Positions 46,176 through 55,042 of a stretch of 64,000 nucleotides of DNA are shown here, in pieces. Numbering within the stretch: the first letter of the stretch is position 1; every line of letters starts with the position of its first letter. The translations under genes were made by a program, and so were the position numbers. The stretch covers positions 1 through 64,000 of the forward strand of contig NZ_UUOC01000034.1 of the NCBI RefSeq assembly GCF_900590755.1. Reading direction: 5' to 3'. The notes under the pieces were generated by a model, which was not told the DNA's origin, searched no databases, and was given only the letters and a program-made list of their open reading frames with translations. The DNA comes from Pseudomonas viridiflava (GTDB taxonomy: Bacteria > Pseudomonadota > Gammaproteobacteria > Pseudomonadales > Pseudomonadaceae).

Positions 46176-47849
46176 TTAGTCCTGCTTGGAGACCAGACTC
46201 AAATCGATGAACCAGCTTTGCGGCTGCACCACGCCCGTGACTTTCGGCGAGATGGCACGTGGGCCGACGTCATGGGCGACGAACAGGAACGGCGTTTCGT
46301 CGACGATGGCCGCATGCAGCTTGCCGGCGGCCTCGTCCAGCGCCTTGGCGTCGAACGAGTTGCGCACCGTGGTGATCAGCTTCTCGACTTCCGGCGAGGC
46401 GAAATAACCCCAGTTGTTGGAAACCGGCGGGAACGCCTTCTCACTGGCGAAACGCACCATGCCGAAGTACGGGTCCATGACCGCCGCGCTGACGTTGATC
46501 GCGTTGGCGCCCTGGGCCGCCGGGTCTTTGGCCCCCAGACGCCAGCCGCTGAACAGCGTGTTCCATTCGGTGACCGCGATATCCACGTCGAAATAGCAGC
46601 CCTTGAGGCTCTGCTGGATGTATTCGTTCATCGGCAACGGCTGCATCTGCCCGGAGCCGGAAGCGGAAGTCAGCACCTTGACCTTCACCGGCTTGTCCTT
46701 GCTGAACCCGGCCTCGGCCATGAGTTTCTGCGCGGCGGCCTGGTCGTATTTGATTTTGAAGTCGGGGTTGCCATACCACGGCGAATCCTTCTCGTAGATG
46801 CCGGTGGCTTCCTGCATGTAACCGCCCAGATACGCCTTCAGTTCGCTGCGATCTAGACACAGGTTGGCGGCCTGACGCACGCGTTTGTCCAGCCATGGCG
46901 AGCCCGGCGCAAAGGAGAACTGCCAAGGCCACAGGTGCGGCTGGCCGTTGGAGTAGATCTTGAATTTCTTGCTCTTGATCTGCTCCACGGCATCGGGTGC
47001 CGGGGCTTCGATCCAGTCCACCTGACCGGACAACAACGCTGCCGTGCGGGCGTTGGCTTCCGGCAGCGGGATCAGCACCACGTGGTCGACCTTAGGAATG
47101 CGCTTGGGGTCCCAGTAACCGGGGTTTTTATCCAGCACCAGTTCCTGGCGCGGCACCATGCGGTCCATCTTGAACGGCCCGGTGCCCACCGAGTGGCTGG
47201 CGAACGCGGTCCAGGCTTGTTTGGAGCGCTCGGCTGGATCGGTTACGGCGGCAGGAACGGCGGTGAAGTCTTTCTGCCAGGCCGTCGGCGAGGCCATGAA
47301 CAGGTTGGTCAGGTTGAATGGCAGCACTGCATCCGGTTCGCTGGTGGTCAGCTCGACAGTGAGGTCATCGATTTTCTTCGCGCTGCGCAGGGTCGGCATC
47401 CGCGACACGGTCATGCCGATCTGCCCCGGCGCGTATTGCGGGGCCTGCTTGTCCAGCACCTTGTTGACGTTCCACACCACGCTGTCGGCGTTGAAGGCCG
47501 AGCCATCGTGGAACTTCACGCCTGGGCGCAGTTTGAAGATCCACTTGGTGTGGTCAGCCGGGTTGACGGCCCATTCAGTGGCCAGCCCCGGAATCAGACC
47601 GGCGGGTTTTTCCGCTTGCGACAGGTCCCACTCCACGAGGGAGTCAAACATGGTGATGCCAGTGAAACGGTTGCCTTCATAGCCTTGATCCGGCTGACCG
47701 TGGGTCAAGGGGATGTCCGCTGCGGTCATGGCGATGCGCAAAGTGCTTTCGGCCATCGCTGCCAAAGGCGACAAGGCACCAATCGCTACCGAGCAGGCCA
47801 GTGCCAGTCGGGTAAAACTACGTGCGCGGGTTGCTGAAGCATGCGTCAT
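46176..47849 (-). CDS. Peptide-type ABC substrate-binding protein (SBP family 5)
   Basis: 557 residues. Sec signal RLALACSVAIGALSPLAAMA. Family 5 landmarks are LRIAMTAADIPLTHGQPDQG at the mature start, KWIFKLRPGVKFHDGSAFNA (the signature), FDSLVEWDLSQA and GTGPFKMDRMVPRQELVLDK. It captures the ligand in the periplasm. First gene of the operon with two permeases, two ATPases, amidase and M20 hydrolase. Family 5 proteins bind peptides, but also nickel, glutathione or amide-type compounds; the enzymes downstream favour a non-peptide amide. Confidence 0.93.
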   Translation of the reverse strand: MTHASATRARSFTRLALACSVAIGALSPLAAMAESTLRIAMTAADIPLTHGQPDQGYEGNRFTGITMFDSLVEWDLSQAEKPAGLIPGLATEWAVNPADHTKWIFKLRPGVKFHDGSAFNADSVVWNVNKVLDKQAPQYAPGQIGMTVSRMPTLRSAKKIDDLTVELTTSEPDAVLPFNLTNLFMASPTAWQKDFTAVPAAVTDPAERSKQAWTAFASHSVGTGPFKMDRMVPRQELVLDKNPGYWDPKRIPKVDHVVLIPLPEANARTAALLSGQVDWIEAPAPDAVEQIKSKKFKIYSNGQPHLWPWQFSFAPGSPWLDKRVRQAANLCLDRSELKAYLGGYMQEATGIYEKDSPWYGNPDFKIKYDQAAAQKLMAEAGFSKDKPVKVKVLTSASGSGQMQPLPMNEYIQQSLKGCYFDVDIAVTEWNTLFSGWRLGAKDPAAQGANAINVSAAVMDPYFGMVRFASEKAFPPVSNNWGYFASPEVEKLITTVRNSFDAKALDEAAGKLHAAIVDETPFLFVAHDVGPRAISPKVTGVVQPQSWFIDLSLVSKQD

Positions 47850-47893
47850 GGCGAGTTTCCCATCAGTCAGGTAAGGAGAGCTGAAAGGTGCAA

Positions 47894-47910
47894 CGCAATG
47901 CCCATACCAA
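47894..47910 (-). promoter_or_regulatory. Candidate sigma-54 promoter for ABC operon
   Basis: On the minus strand TTGGTATGGGCATTGCG keeps the GG-N10-GC spacing and most of the TTGGCACG-N4-TTGC consensus. It ends about 45 bp before the binding-protein start. No enhancer-binding protein gene is nearby, so the call is weak. Confidence 0.35.
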
Positions 47911-48003
47911 CTTTTTCCCCAACGAAAAAACTGGAGTGCCAGGTCGTTTAAAAAGCGAAGTGATTCAGTCGGTTAGCCAGCACGAAAAATCAGCCGGGAA
48001 ATT

Positions 48004-48021
48004 TACCCAAACGTTTGGGTA
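48004..48021. promoter_or_regulatory. LacI-family operator between divergent genes
   Basis: TACCCAAACGTTTGGGTA is a perfect 18-bp palindrome with central CG, the form bound by LacI/GalR proteins. It lies 98 bp before the LacI-type gene and 155 bp before the divergent binding-protein gene, so it could control both. The rest of the gap 47850-48118 holds no gene. Confidence 0.82.
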
Positions 48022-48118
48022 GTGTTGCGCGCGTCTTCGTGCAATCTTTTGGTACGCCTCGCTCCATCGTGGCGCAAACCCTTTGATACGCCCCTAACTC
48101 AACACCCAGGTGGCATTC

Positions 48119-49135
48119 ATGAACAAACGACCGGCCACCCTTCGCGGCATTGCTCAGCAGTTGAATGTGCATGTATCGACGGTTTCACGGGTTTTGAATG
48201 GCACCCTGGATCACGCCGGACGCGCTGCGTCCAAAGACACCATTGAGCGCATCCGCGCGCTGGCTGCAAGCCTTGATTACCAGCCCAACACCCACGCCAG
48301 AACCCTGAAAACCCGGCACAGCCGCGAGATTGCGATTCTGGTACCGAGGCTCTCGGACATCGTGCTGGCCACGGTGTATGAAGGCATCGACGAAGCCGCC
48401 AGCGCCCGACGCTACACCTCGTTTGTCGCCAACACCCTGGACCGTCCGGAACGCCAGCGGGAACTGGCCGAGCGAGCATTGGCGCGCAACGTTGAGGGTT
48501 TAATCATCAGCGACGTGCATGGCACGCCGGAGCCGGGGTTTCTTGAAGAACTGGCGGAGCGTCGCGTGCCCTTTGTTCTGGTTAGCCGACGACGCGCGCC
48601 CCATTGCTCGGTGACCTCCGATGACGAAATGGGCGGACGGCTGGCCGCTGAGCATCTGTTTGCCCAAGGCCACACCCGGGTAGCAGTGATTGCCGGCGAA
48701 CCCCATAGCAGCAACGCCACCGAGCGCACCGCCAGTTTTATCGAGTACTACCGCGAGCGCGGCATTCTGATCGAACCTGAGCGAATCATCCCCGGCCACT
48801 TCGACACCGCTACCGGTTTCACCACGGGTGAACTACTGCTGGCCCACCCCCAGCCACCCACGGCGATCTTTGCCGTGAACGACTTCCTCGCCATCGGCCT
48901 GTTCGGCGCCCTGCGCAACCGGGGTCTGGAGGCCGGGCGGGATATCGCCGTGGTGGGCTACAACGACACGCCACTGGCCGCGCACCTGCAACTGACCAGC
49001 ATCAGCACCAGCATGCATGCCCAGGGTGTGCGGGCCGTTGAAACCCTATTGCGGATGATCGCCGGGGAAACGGTGCAGTCCCACCGGTTTCCGGCCAGTC
49101 TGGTGGTGCGGGCGAGCAGCGGCTACAAACTCTAA
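48119..49135 (+). CDS. LacI-family transcriptional regulator
   Basis: 338 residues from ATG 48119 (AGGTGG upstream); a GTG at 48110 is also open. The N-terminal HTH is TLRGIAQQLNVHVSTVSRVL followed by the hinge helix YQPNTHARTLKTRHS. The sugar-binding-type effector domain follows (EIAILVPRLSDIVLATVYEG; CSVTSDDEMGGRLAAEHLFA; PTAIFAVNDFLAIGLFGALR). It is divergent from the peptide-type ABC/amidase operon with a perfect LacI-type palindrome between. Control of a family 5 importer by a LacI protein is uncommon; the effector is likely the imported compound. Confidence 0.92.
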   Translation: MNKRPATLRGIAQQLNVHVSTVSRVLNGTLDHAGRAASKDTIERIRALAASLDYQPNTHARTLKTRHSREIAILVPRLSDIVLATVYEGIDEAASARRYTSFVANTLDRPERQRELAERALARNVEGLIISDVHGTPEPGFLEELAERRVPFVLVSRRRAPHCSVTSDDEMGGRLAAEHLFAQGHTRVAVIAGEPHSSNATERTASFIEYYRERGILIEPERIIPGHFDTATGFTTGELLLAHPQPPTAIFAVNDFLAIGLFGALRNRGLEAGRDIAVVGYNDTPLAAHLQLTSISTSMHAQGVRAVETLLRMIAGETVQSHRFPASLVVRASSGYKL

Positions 49136-49170
49136 TCAGCCAAAACAGAGCTTATTAAATCAAGGTGATT

Positions 49171-49264
49171 TTGTGGGAGCGAGCTTGCTCGCGAAGGGGC
49201 CGGAACTCCTGAACATCCCTTGAAACCAGGACAACGCCTTCGCGAGCAAGCTCGCTCCCACAAG
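49171..49264. repeat. REP doublet
   Basis: TTGTGGGAGCGAGCTTGCTC and GAGCAAGCTCGCTCCCACAA are inverted arms between the convergent LacI-type and FecR-type genes. Confidence 0.9.
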
Positions 49265-49314
49265 TGCGCCGTTGGTGCGCGACAGCGCGGCGTCGGGACG
49301 ACCGGGGGTATTAT

Positions 49315-50274
49315 TCAGACCGCAACATTACCCGCCGGTCGCAATGAGAGCGTGACCCAATAACGGGTGCGGCTGTGCACTTGCACCGGCAGGCTGGCCG
49401 CCAGCAGCTTGAGGATTTGATCGGTATCGTCGAGACGGAAGGTGCCTGTGACTTTCAGCCGTTCCAGCTCGGGTTCCCAGCGCAGGATGCCGGGGCGATA
49501 GCGGCTCAGTTCGGCGAGAAACACCGCCAGCGGCTGATTCTCGACGCTCAGCACACCCTGACGCCAGCCCGGCTGGCGGGTATCAAATGCACGGATGGAA
49601 GACACCTGCGCAGCACTCATGGTGGCGCGCTGACCCGCCTTCAAACCCACGGACTCTCCGTGTTGTGGAAACAAGTCCACATTGCCGCGCCATACCGAAA
49701 TCAGGCACTCATCACCCTGCTGACGAATACACAAATCGGCACCGTTGGCCTGCACCCTGCCCTGACGGGTCTGAATATTGATCGCCGGGGTATTGGCCGC
49801 CATGTTCAGGGCCATCTCGCCGTCGATCAATGTCAGCAGCCGCCTGCCCTGCTCCAGATCGATGTTCAGCGCGCTGCCGGTATCCAGTTGCAGCAGGCTG
49901 CCATCTTGCAGGCGCAAATCACGGCGATCCCCGGCGGCAGTGCGCAAGTCGGCGCGCAGTGCAGCGATCGGAGCCTGCTGAGCGAGCATCCAGCCTGCGG
50001 GCAGTAATGCCGCGACAATCAGCGCACGCTTGAGCGCGGTACGACGGCCCAGATCAGGCCGGTCCAGGCTGGCCATCGCCAACTCGGGCGGCAGGCTGGC
50101 AAAACGTCGGCGCAGCCCCTGAGCTTTCTGCCAGGTCTGTTCGTGATGAGGGGATTGTTCGCGCCAATGCTGCAAGCGGGCGCGATCTTCGGCACTGGCG
50201 CTGCCCGATTCCAGCAGCACCAGAAAGTGCGCCGCATCCTCGGCGATTTGCCGGGCGGCAACTGCGCTGCTCAC
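49315..50274 (-). CDS. FecR-type anti-sigma/surface-signalling sensor
   Basis: 319 residues from GTG 50274, which overlaps the sigma-factor stop (GTGA). A cytoplasmic DUF4880-type start (RQIAEDAAHFLVLLESGSAS; HHEQTWQKAQGL) leads to one membrane helix (ALIVAALLPAGWMLAQ) and a periplasmic FecR domain (RDLRLQDGSLLQLDTGSALN; GQRATMSAAQVSSIRAFDTR). The STN-like end is LSRYRPGILRWEPELE. It controls the coupled ECF factor in response to a TonB-dependent receptor, but none is encoded downstream in this window. Confidence 0.9.
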   Translation of the reverse strand: MSSAVAARQIAEDAAHFLVLLESGSASAEDRARLQHWREQSPHHEQTWQKAQGLRRRFASLPPELAMASLDRPDLGRRTALKRALIVAALLPAGWMLAQQAPIAALRADLRTAAGDRRDLRLQDGSLLQLDTGSALNIDLEQGRRLLTLIDGEMALNMAANTPAINIQTRQGRVQANGADLCIRQQGDECLISVWRGNVDLFPQHGESVGLKAGQRATMSAAQVSSIRAFDTRQPGWRQGVLSVENQPLAVFLAELSRYRPGILRWEPELERLKVTGTFRLDDTDQILKLLAASLPVQVHSRTRYWVTLSLRPAGNVAV

Positions 50275-50786
50275 AGCTCGACCATCAAGCAATGGGTATA
50301 AGCCTGAGCCATGTAGCGCTTGACTGTACGCTCGCAAACTTCCAGCCGCTCAGCAATCTGCGCATAGGTGAGCCCTTCCAGCTGTGCCCAGAGAAACGCC
50401 CGTCGCACCGCCAGCGGCAAGGCATCAAGCAATTCATCCAGGGCCTGCAGGGTTTCCAGCAGCACCCAACGCTGTTCCGGCGACGGGATCACCGTTTCCG
50501 GCAAAGTTGCCAGCGCTTGGAGATAGGCCTGTTCAACGCTGCGGCGCTGGTAATGATTGATCAACAGGCGCTTGCCCACCGTCAGTAGGTAGGCCCGAGG
50601 CTCGCGAAGGCTGTGCAGCGGTTCGCTGTGCTGGCTGGCCAGGACTTTGACGAAGGTGTCCTGGCTCAGATCAGCCGCATCCCACGCGTTGCCCAAACGA
50701 CCACGAAGCCAGTTTTCCAGCCAACTGCGGTGGTCACGGTAGAAAGTCTCCAGAGTAGGCTCTGACGGCCCTGCTGTTTGCCTCAT
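50271..50786 (-). CDS. ECF sigma factor (FecI-like)
   Basis: About 171 residues from ATG 50786; a GTG at 50810 would leave no room for a promoter beside the Fur-like box. Region 2 is FYRDHRSWLENWLRGRLGNA with DLSQDTFVKVL. Region 4 is ALPLAVRRAFLWAQLEGLTY and IAERLEVCERTVKRYMAQA, typical of iron-starvation ECF factors. It pairs with the FecR-type gene. Expected to be repressed by Fur when iron is plentiful. Confidence 0.9.
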   Translation of the reverse strand: MRQTAGPSEPTLETFYRDHRSWLENWLRGRLGNAWDAADLSQDTFVKVLASQHSEPLHSLREPRAYLLTVGKRLLINHYQRRSVEQAYLQALATLPETVIPSPEQRWVLLETLQALDELLDALPLAVRRAFLWAQLEGLTYAQIAERLEVCERTVKRYMAQAYTHCLMVEL

Positions 50787-50814
50787 CGTCAACGGCCCAC
50801 TGAATGTCACTACT

Positions 50815-50833
50815 TAGAATGCGAATCATTCTA
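50815..50833. promoter_or_regulatory. Fur-box-like sequence upstream of FecI-type gene
   Basis: TAGAATGCGAATCATTCTA is a 19-bp imperfect palindrome with 7-bp arms (TAGAATG/CATTCTA). It agrees with the 19-bp Fur consensus at about two-thirds of positions and sits just ahead of the sigma-factor start. Confidence 0.75.
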
Positions 50834-50886
50834 TTTAGTTACAGTCAGCACGCCAACTTATTTACATTTCATTGCTGATCGCCACC

Positions 50887-50999
50887 CCTGTAGGAGTGAG
50901 CTGGCTCGCGATAAAGTCGGAATGACTTTCCTGCGATGGCGAGTCCAGCTCCTTTCACGACTGCTTCGCAGCCGATCGCGAGCAAGCTCACTCCTACAG
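50887..50999. repeat. REP cluster
   Basis: GTAGGAGTGAGCTGGCTCGC and GCGAGCAAGCTCACTCCTAC are inverted, with extra partial arms between (GCGAGTCCAGCTCC). It lies between araH and the FecI-type promoter. Confidence 0.88.
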
Positions 51000-51089
51000 C
51001 GTCCAACGTTGCCGCACGAAAGCGCGGCGTCTGGACAACAGAAACACTCCTACAGAAATATTTCAATGCAGGGCACACAAGGCCGCAGG

Positions 51090-52055
51090 TTATCGCCTTT
51101 TCATCCGATCAATAATCACCGCCAGCAGCAGAATCGAGCCACGGATGACGTATTGGTAGAAGGTGTCGATGTTTTTCAGGTTCATGGCGTTTTCGATAAT
51201 CGCCAGGATCAACACCCCGGCGATTACATGGCGGATCATGCCAATGCCGCCACTGAGGGACACCCCGCCCAGCACGCAGGCCGAGATCACCGTCAATTCA
51301 AAACCTTGACCGATCATGGGCTGGCCGGAGGTCATGCGCGAAGCCAGCACTACCCCGGCCAGTGCGCCGATCAGGCCGTGCACGGCAAAGATGATGATCT
51401 TGGTGCGGTCCACATGCACACCGGCCAGCAACGCCGCTTCCTGGTTACCGCCAATGGCCAGGGAATTGCGGCCGTAGGTGGTGTAGTTCAGCAGCCAGCC
51501 GAAGAAAGCGAAGCATACGATGGTGATCAGGATCGGTACTGGCACCCCGTAAAACTGGCCGTTACCGAACACGAAGAAGTCTTCGTTGGAAACGCCCACC
51601 GCTTTGCCGTTGGAGAAGATATAAGCCAGACCCCGGACGATCTGCATGGTCGCCAACGTCGCAATCAAGGCGTTGATCCGCAACTTGGCAATCACGATTC
51701 CGTTGATCAAGCCCACCACCAATCCCATGGCCAGCGCCGCCGAGACACCCAGAAACAGGCTGTCGGTGTCGCGAATCACAATCCCGGCGATGACCCCGGA
51801 ACAAGCCAGCACCGAACCCACCGACAGGTCGAAATGCCCGGAGGCCAGGCAAAACAGCATGGTGCAGGCGGCGATACCTACCGTGGAAATCGCAAGGCCC
51901 AGCCCGCGCATGTTCAGCGGTGACATGAAGTTATCGATGAGCAGCGTACACAGCACAAAGATGCCCACGGCAGCCATGAGCATCGCCCAGTCATCAATAA
52001 AACGACGCAAGTTCAAGCCCTGGCGGGGAGCCGCCAGACTGGTTTCGTTAGACAT
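51090..52055 (-). CDS. araH: L-arabinose-type ABC permease AraH
   Basis: 321 residues from ATG 52055 (GAGGTG upstream). A sugar permease of the BPD_transp_2 family with about ten segments: WAMLMAAVGIFVLCTLLIDN, TVGIAACTMLFCLASGHFDL, LAMGLVVGLINGIVIAKLRI and GLIGALAGVVLASRMTSGQP. It follows araG with 65 bp between. The set AraF-AraG-AraH imports a pentose, most likely L-arabinose. Confidence 0.92.
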   Translation of the reverse strand: MSNETSLAAPRQGLNLRRFIDDWAMLMAAVGIFVLCTLLIDNFMSPLNMRGLGLAISTVGIAACTMLFCLASGHFDLSVGSVLACSGVIAGIVIRDTDSLFLGVSAALAMGLVVGLINGIVIAKLRINALIATLATMQIVRGLAYIFSNGKAVGVSNEDFFVFGNGQFYGVPVPILITIVCFAFFGWLLNYTTYGRNSLAIGGNQEAALLAGVHVDRTKIIIFAVHGLIGALAGVVLASRMTSGQPMIGQGFELTVISACVLGGVSLSGGIGMIRHVIAGVLILAIIENAMNLKNIDTFYQYVIRGSILLLAVIIDRMKRR

Positions 52056-52120
52056 ACGCACCTCTTTCTTGTTTTTCATTCGGTTTTTCGTGCTGTTGTG
52101 TCAAAACGCGTTGACCGGGA

Positions 52121-53647
52121 TTAGCCACGGGTACGCGGCAATGCCAGTTGCAATAGTCGAGCTTCGTTAGCCTCATCGCGGTTCAGTTCGCCGGTGATGG
52201 CGCCTTCACTCATCACCAGAATGCGGTCGGCAATGCCCATGACTTCCATCAGGTCGCTGGAAACCACAATCACCGCGATGCCATCAGCGGCCAGATTATG
52301 GATGATCTGATAAATCTCCGATTTGGCGCCGATATCGATACCTCGGGTCGGCTCATCCAGCAGCAGAACCTTCATCGGCATCGACAGCCAGCGACCGAGA
52401 ATCGCCTTTTGCTGATTGCCGCCGGAGAGATAGAGCATCTGCTGATCAGGAGACGGCGTCTTCACGTTCATCGATTTGATCTGGCGCGCGGCGTTGCTCT
52501 TCTCCCAGCGCCCTTGAATCAGGCAACCGAAATGAACGTGGCGTGGCCGCGCGCCCATGTTGATGTTTTCGGCCACGCTGGAAAGCGGCACGATACCCTC
52601 CTTCTTGCGGTCCTCCGGGCAGAGCAGAATGCCAGCGGCAATGGCGTCCCGAGGTGAGCGCAGCTCAAGGTTCTGGCCGTCGATCTGCAAGCTGCCGGAC
52701 TTGCTGCGGGTCAGCCCCGAGAGCATGCGGAACATCTCTGTCCGCCCGGCGCCCACTAGCCCGAAGAAACCCAGGACTTCACCTTTCTGCACGGCGAAGG
52801 TCACCGGCTCCTGTAGGCCGGGCCCCAGCAGCCCGGTTACCCGCAGGCCCGGCCCTTGATGCTGGCGGGGTCGATAGTTGTAGATGTCCTGAATATCCCG
52901 GCCGACCATGCAGGTCACCAGACGGTCATGGTCCAGTTGAGCCATGTCGTCGAAGGTGCGCACGAAGCGGCCGTCCTTGAACACGGTGACCGCATCGCAG
53001 ACCCGGAAGATTTCTTCCATGCGATGGGAAACGTAGAGAATCACCCGACCCTCATCCCGCAGCTTGACGATGATCGCCATCAGCCGGTCGATTTCCCGGG
53101 CTGACAGGCTGCTGGTGGGTTCATCGAAGGCGATGACGTGGGCGTTGCGCGACATGGCCTTGGCAATTTCCACCAACTGACGCTGGCCCAGGGACAAGTC
53201 ACCGAGCCGCGTCGCCGGGTCGATCTCATCCGCCAGCCCCTTGAGCAACTCCTGCGCCTGCCGAAACATCGCCCGCCGGTTGACCATGCCCCAACGGCTG
53301 GGCATATGACCAAGCAGCAGGTTTTCGACGACGGACATTTCCGGCACCAGTTGCAGCTCCTGGTGAATGACCGCCACGCCCGCTGCGATGCTGTCCGCAG
53401 TGGATTTGAACAGGTGGGTTTGATCACCGATGGACAGGTCGCCGCTGCTGGGCTGATACGAACCGCCAAGAATTTTCAACAGCGTGGATTTGCCAGCGCC
53501 GTTCTCCCCCATCAATGCATGAACGCTGCCGGGGCGTGCTTCAAACGTGATATCCGACAGCGCACGCACGCCGGGGAAATTTTTGCCGATGCCGTTGAAG
53601 CGCAGGCTGCCGGCCGGGAATGATTGTGCAATTGCTACGGGCTGCAT
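52121..53647 (-). CDS. araG: L-arabinose-type ABC ATPase AraG
   Basis: 508 residues from ATG 53647 (GAGGAGGG upstream). Two ABC domains: Walker A HALMGENGAGKSTLLKILGG in the first, and a degenerate second Walker A (GFFGLVGAGRTEMFRMLSGL), as is normal in sugar ATPases. Signatures are LSLGQRQLVEIAKAMSRN and LSGGNQQKAILGRWLSMP. It energises AraH. A REP cluster separates it from araF upstream. Confidence 0.94.
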   Translation of the reverse strand: MQPVAIAQSFPAGSLRFNGIGKNFPGVRALSDITFEARPGSVHALMGENGAGKSTLLKILGGSYQPSSGDLSIGDQTHLFKSTADSIAAGVAVIHQELQLVPEMSVVENLLLGHMPSRWGMVNRRAMFRQAQELLKGLADEIDPATRLGDLSLGQRQLVEIAKAMSRNAHVIAFDEPTSSLSAREIDRLMAIIVKLRDEGRVILYVSHRMEEIFRVCDAVTVFKDGRFVRTFDDMAQLDHDRLVTCMVGRDIQDIYNYRPRQHQGPGLRVTGLLGPGLQEPVTFAVQKGEVLGFFGLVGAGRTEMFRMLSGLTRSKSGSLQIDGQNLELRSPRDAIAAGILLCPEDRKKEGIVPLSSVAENINMGARPRHVHFGCLIQGRWEKSNAARQIKSMNVKTPSPDQQMLYLSGGNQQKAILGRWLSMPMKVLLLDEPTRGIDIGAKSEIYQIIHNLAADGIAVIVVSSDLMEVMGIADRILVMSEGAITGELNRDEANEARLLQLALPRTRG

Positions 53648-53681
53648 GGAACCCTCCTCTTTTCTAGCTAAATGCACCGTC

Positions 53682-53828
53682 CCTGTAGGAGTGAGCTTGC
53701 TCGCGATAGCGTCAGGTCAGACGACGATTAATCGACTGGCAAAACGCATCGCGAGCAAGCTCACTCCTACAGGACCAAGATGTGCCTGAGAAAACACCAA
53801 ACCTGTAGGAGCTGCCGCAGGCTGCGAA
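53682..53828. repeat. REP doublet plus half element between araG and araF
   Basis: GTAGGAGTGAGCTTGCTCGC and GCGAGCAAGCTCACTCCTAC form a doublet at 53682-53772. A single GTAGGAGCTGCCGCAGGC arm follows at 53805. Located inside the operon after the binding-protein gene, where such hairpins commonly protect the abundant upstream mRNA. Confidence 0.9.
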
Positions 53829-53854
53829 CAACGGTGTCCGCGTTCGCTACCGCC

Positions 53855-54859
53855 CTACTTCCACAACCCGATATTGGTCAGCACTTCCTGGAAGTTGGTC
53901 CGGGTGATCAGCGTCACGTCTTCCATCGCGGTGTATTTAGGAGGTTCTTCGCCCGTGGTCACCCACTTGAAGACCATCAGCGCGGTGTTGTAGCCCTCTT
54001 TGTCCGGGCTTGGCAGCATCGACCCGAAGAAGCCGCTTTCCTTCTTCTTCAACTCGTCGATGGCGTCAGTGCCATTGATGCCGATGCCGATGACATTGGC
54101 CGGTTTGAAACCAGCACCCGCAGTCGCACGCACACCGCCCAACACCGTGTTGTCATTCATGCCGCCGATGATCAGGTTTTTCGCGGCGCCTGGCAGTTTA
54201 GGCAAGGCTGCGTTGGTGGAGTCCATGCTGCCGGGAACGTCGAGGGTTTTCTGCGCGGTAAAGAGGATGTGGTCTTCGGGCAGACCGGCTTTTTTCAACG
54301 CATCGACAGAACCATCCGTGCGCTTCTTGCCAGTGTCCAGCTCGTTGTAAGTGTTGATGATCGCGTAGGTTTCTTTCCAGTCCCAGTTGCGATTCTTCGC
54401 CTCGGTCGCCATGGCAGCGCCCTGCTTCTGGCCGACTTCAAAAGCGGCCATGCCCAGGTACGGCACGTCTTCCATGAACTTGCCCTTGGCATCGACGAAA
54501 CGATCATCCACGGCCATGACCTTCATGCCGTTGGCCTTGGCTTTGGCAACGATGGCCGGGCCGAGTGACACATCCGGCGGGCAGATCACGAAGCCCTTCA
54601 CGCCGTTGGCGGCAAGGCTGTCGATGGCAGAAAGGGTTTTCTCCCCGTCAGGCACGGCGATTTTCACCACCGTGAAACCGTGATCCTTGCCAGCTTTTTC
54701 GGCAAAGGCCCATTCGGTCTGGAACCAGGGTTCTTCGGCCTGTTTGACGAGGAAGCCGATTTTGACTTCTTCGGCGGCCGACGAGGTGCCGGAAAGACCC
54801 AGCACAGCGGTGGCAACAGCGGCACAGCAAAGGGAGCGAATCCCGTGACGGCTCAACAT
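53855..54859 (-). CDS. araF: L-arabinose-type periplasmic binding protein AraF
   Basis: 334 residues with a Sec signal (AAVATAVLGLSGTSSA). The mature start EEVKIGFLVKQAEEPWFQTE and the segments GKKRTDGSVDALKKAGLPED, LIIGGMNDNTVLGGVRATAG and NVIGIGINGTDAIDEL fit AraF of the periplasmic-binding-protein I fold. It delivers the pentose to AraGH. A TNGTNNNACNA site lies about 105 bp upstream of the start. Confidence 0.94.
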   Translation of the reverse strand: MLSRHGIRSLCCAAVATAVLGLSGTSSAAEEVKIGFLVKQAEEPWFQTEWAFAEKAGKDHGFTVVKIAVPDGEKTLSAIDSLAANGVKGFVICPPDVSLGPAIVAKAKANGMKVMAVDDRFVDAKGKFMEDVPYLGMAAFEVGQKQGAAMATEAKNRNWDWKETYAIINTYNELDTGKKRTDGSVDALKKAGLPEDHILFTAQKTLDVPGSMDSTNAALPKLPGAAKNLIIGGMNDNTVLGGVRATAGAGFKPANVIGIGINGTDAIDELKKKESGFFGSMLPSPDKEGYNTALMVFKWVTTGEEPPKYTAMEDVTLITRTNFQEVLTNIGLWK

Positions 54860-54963
54860 AGCTAACTCCTTATTGTTATTGAATAGCTACAGCGTCCAGC
54901 GTTTTGATCAGTAACCTCAGGCGTACCTGAAGCGGTAAATCCGATATCACCACAACAGCTAAA

Positions 54964-54974
54964 TAGTCATACCA
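54964..54974. promoter_or_regulatory. GntR/FadR-type site 1 (araF promoter)
   Basis: TAGTCATACCA fits TNGTNNNACNA. It is preceded by TAAA as in the two sites near 56 kb. Predicted operator for araFGH. Confidence 0.6.
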
Positions 54975-55042
54975 TATTCGTAATCACCGCAATGTAACCT
55001 AGTGTCACCCGCCGCATTGAAGCCTCCTTCACGTTGGAAAAG

